This document shows positions 63,781 through 64,000 of a DNA stretch of 64,000 nt, one piece after another (positions within the stretch are counted from its first letter, which is position 1; every line of letters begins with the position of its first letter). This DNA is from Leptidea sinapis (lineage: Eukaryota; Arthropoda; Insecta; Lepidoptera; Pieridae): contig NC_066288.1 of the NCBI RefSeq assembly GCF_905404315.1, positions 9,882,501 through 9,946,500 of the forward strand, read 5' to 3'. Made by a program: the position numbers and the translations under genes. The notes beneath the pieces are model-generated. The model did not search any database. It worked only from the letters and a program-made list of their open reading frames with translations, and was not told the origin of the DNA.

Positions 63781-64000
63781 TTTGATTCCTAAGCTTTCTT
63801 ATTTTAGCATATTATAAAATCTAACGCAATTGCCGATAAATGACTTGTCGAGTTTACTTAGCCTAGAAGTGGGCATATACTGTTTATTTTTGTTTCTAGT
63901 ATTAATATTATGTTTTTATATATCTTTTGCCATTTTTATGAACATATAATAAATTTTCATATATTTATTAGTTACAAACAGTCATAATTTTAAAATCTTT
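63781..64000 (-). pseudogene. LINE ORF2 C-terminal fragment, cut by window edge
   Basis: On the minus strand the edge sequence reads words like IMTVCN, YIYENLLYVHKNGKRY-type and later VLLSANQL-like residues. It is related to the IYENLIYVHKNRL block at 37.9 kb, with stops. It continues beyond the window. Confidence 0.55.

Noticed and set aside
1..64000. CRISPR array or bacterial operon
   Set aside because: No regularly spaced short repeats with spacers. The sequence is eukaryotic, with introns, SINEs and LINEs. Non-ATG starts on many ORFs are an artefact of ORF calling.

Overview
The window is AT-rich and repeat-dense, with no complete host gene that I can recognise. Its repeats point to a moth or butterfly (Lepidoptera). 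They include Helitrons whose A/T-flanked ends read TC...CTAG, mariner and mori-like Tc1/mariner elements, tRNA-headed SINEs, at least ten copies of a ~310 bp SINE-like family (called family A here), and many 3' ends of Jockey/CR1-like and RTE-like LINEs. That assignment comes from recognising families by memory, not from a search. Many short ORFs in the window start at non-ATG codons and are chance ORFs.

The one complete coding unit is an 8,546 bp LTR retrotransposon of the errantivirus (insect endogenous retrovirus, Ty3/gypsy) type, at 14012-22557 on the minus strand. By eye its two 423 bp LTRs are identical, and it is flanked by an AAAT duplication. It has a tRNA-Ser primer site, a polypurine tract, and open gag, pol and env frames. 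Two expression signals can be read directly. One is a TTTAAAC slip site with a 6-nt spacer and a bulged stem-loop at the gag-pol overlap. The other is a splice donor in the leader and an acceptor before env, in matching phase, so that the leader exon supplies the env ATG and a Leu-rich signal peptide. It looks recently inserted and structurally intact.

Left flank (1-14011): imperfect ~150 bp tandem units at the window edge, a LINE 3' end, a MITE with a SINE nested in it (an empty copy of the same MITE lies at 12.2 kb), a LINE insertion with an inverted 5' part split by a SINE, a tRNA-headed SINE, an 844 bp long-inverted-repeat transposon that still encodes a transposase C-terminus, a Helitron end, a decayed mariner with both inverted repeats, and a THAP-domain-like first exon.

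Right flank (22558-64000): a decayed Tc1/mariner, Helitrons with a helicase C-terminal fragment, two more THAP-like exons around a MITE and a second mariner, a tRNA-like SINE between perfect 31 bp direct repeats, a ~2 kb foldback interrupted by a LINE, several minus-strand Helitrons, a head-to-head SINE pair, a pogo/Tigger-like remnant and many LINE tails. Scattered GC-richer patches that are not recognisably repeats (3.3, 11.8, 31.7, 34.4, 35.5, 39.9, 47.0, 48.8, 56.1, 57.5, 60.9 and 61.5 kb) are the only places where host exons or regulatory DNA might hide. The window is probably intergenic or inside a very large intron.
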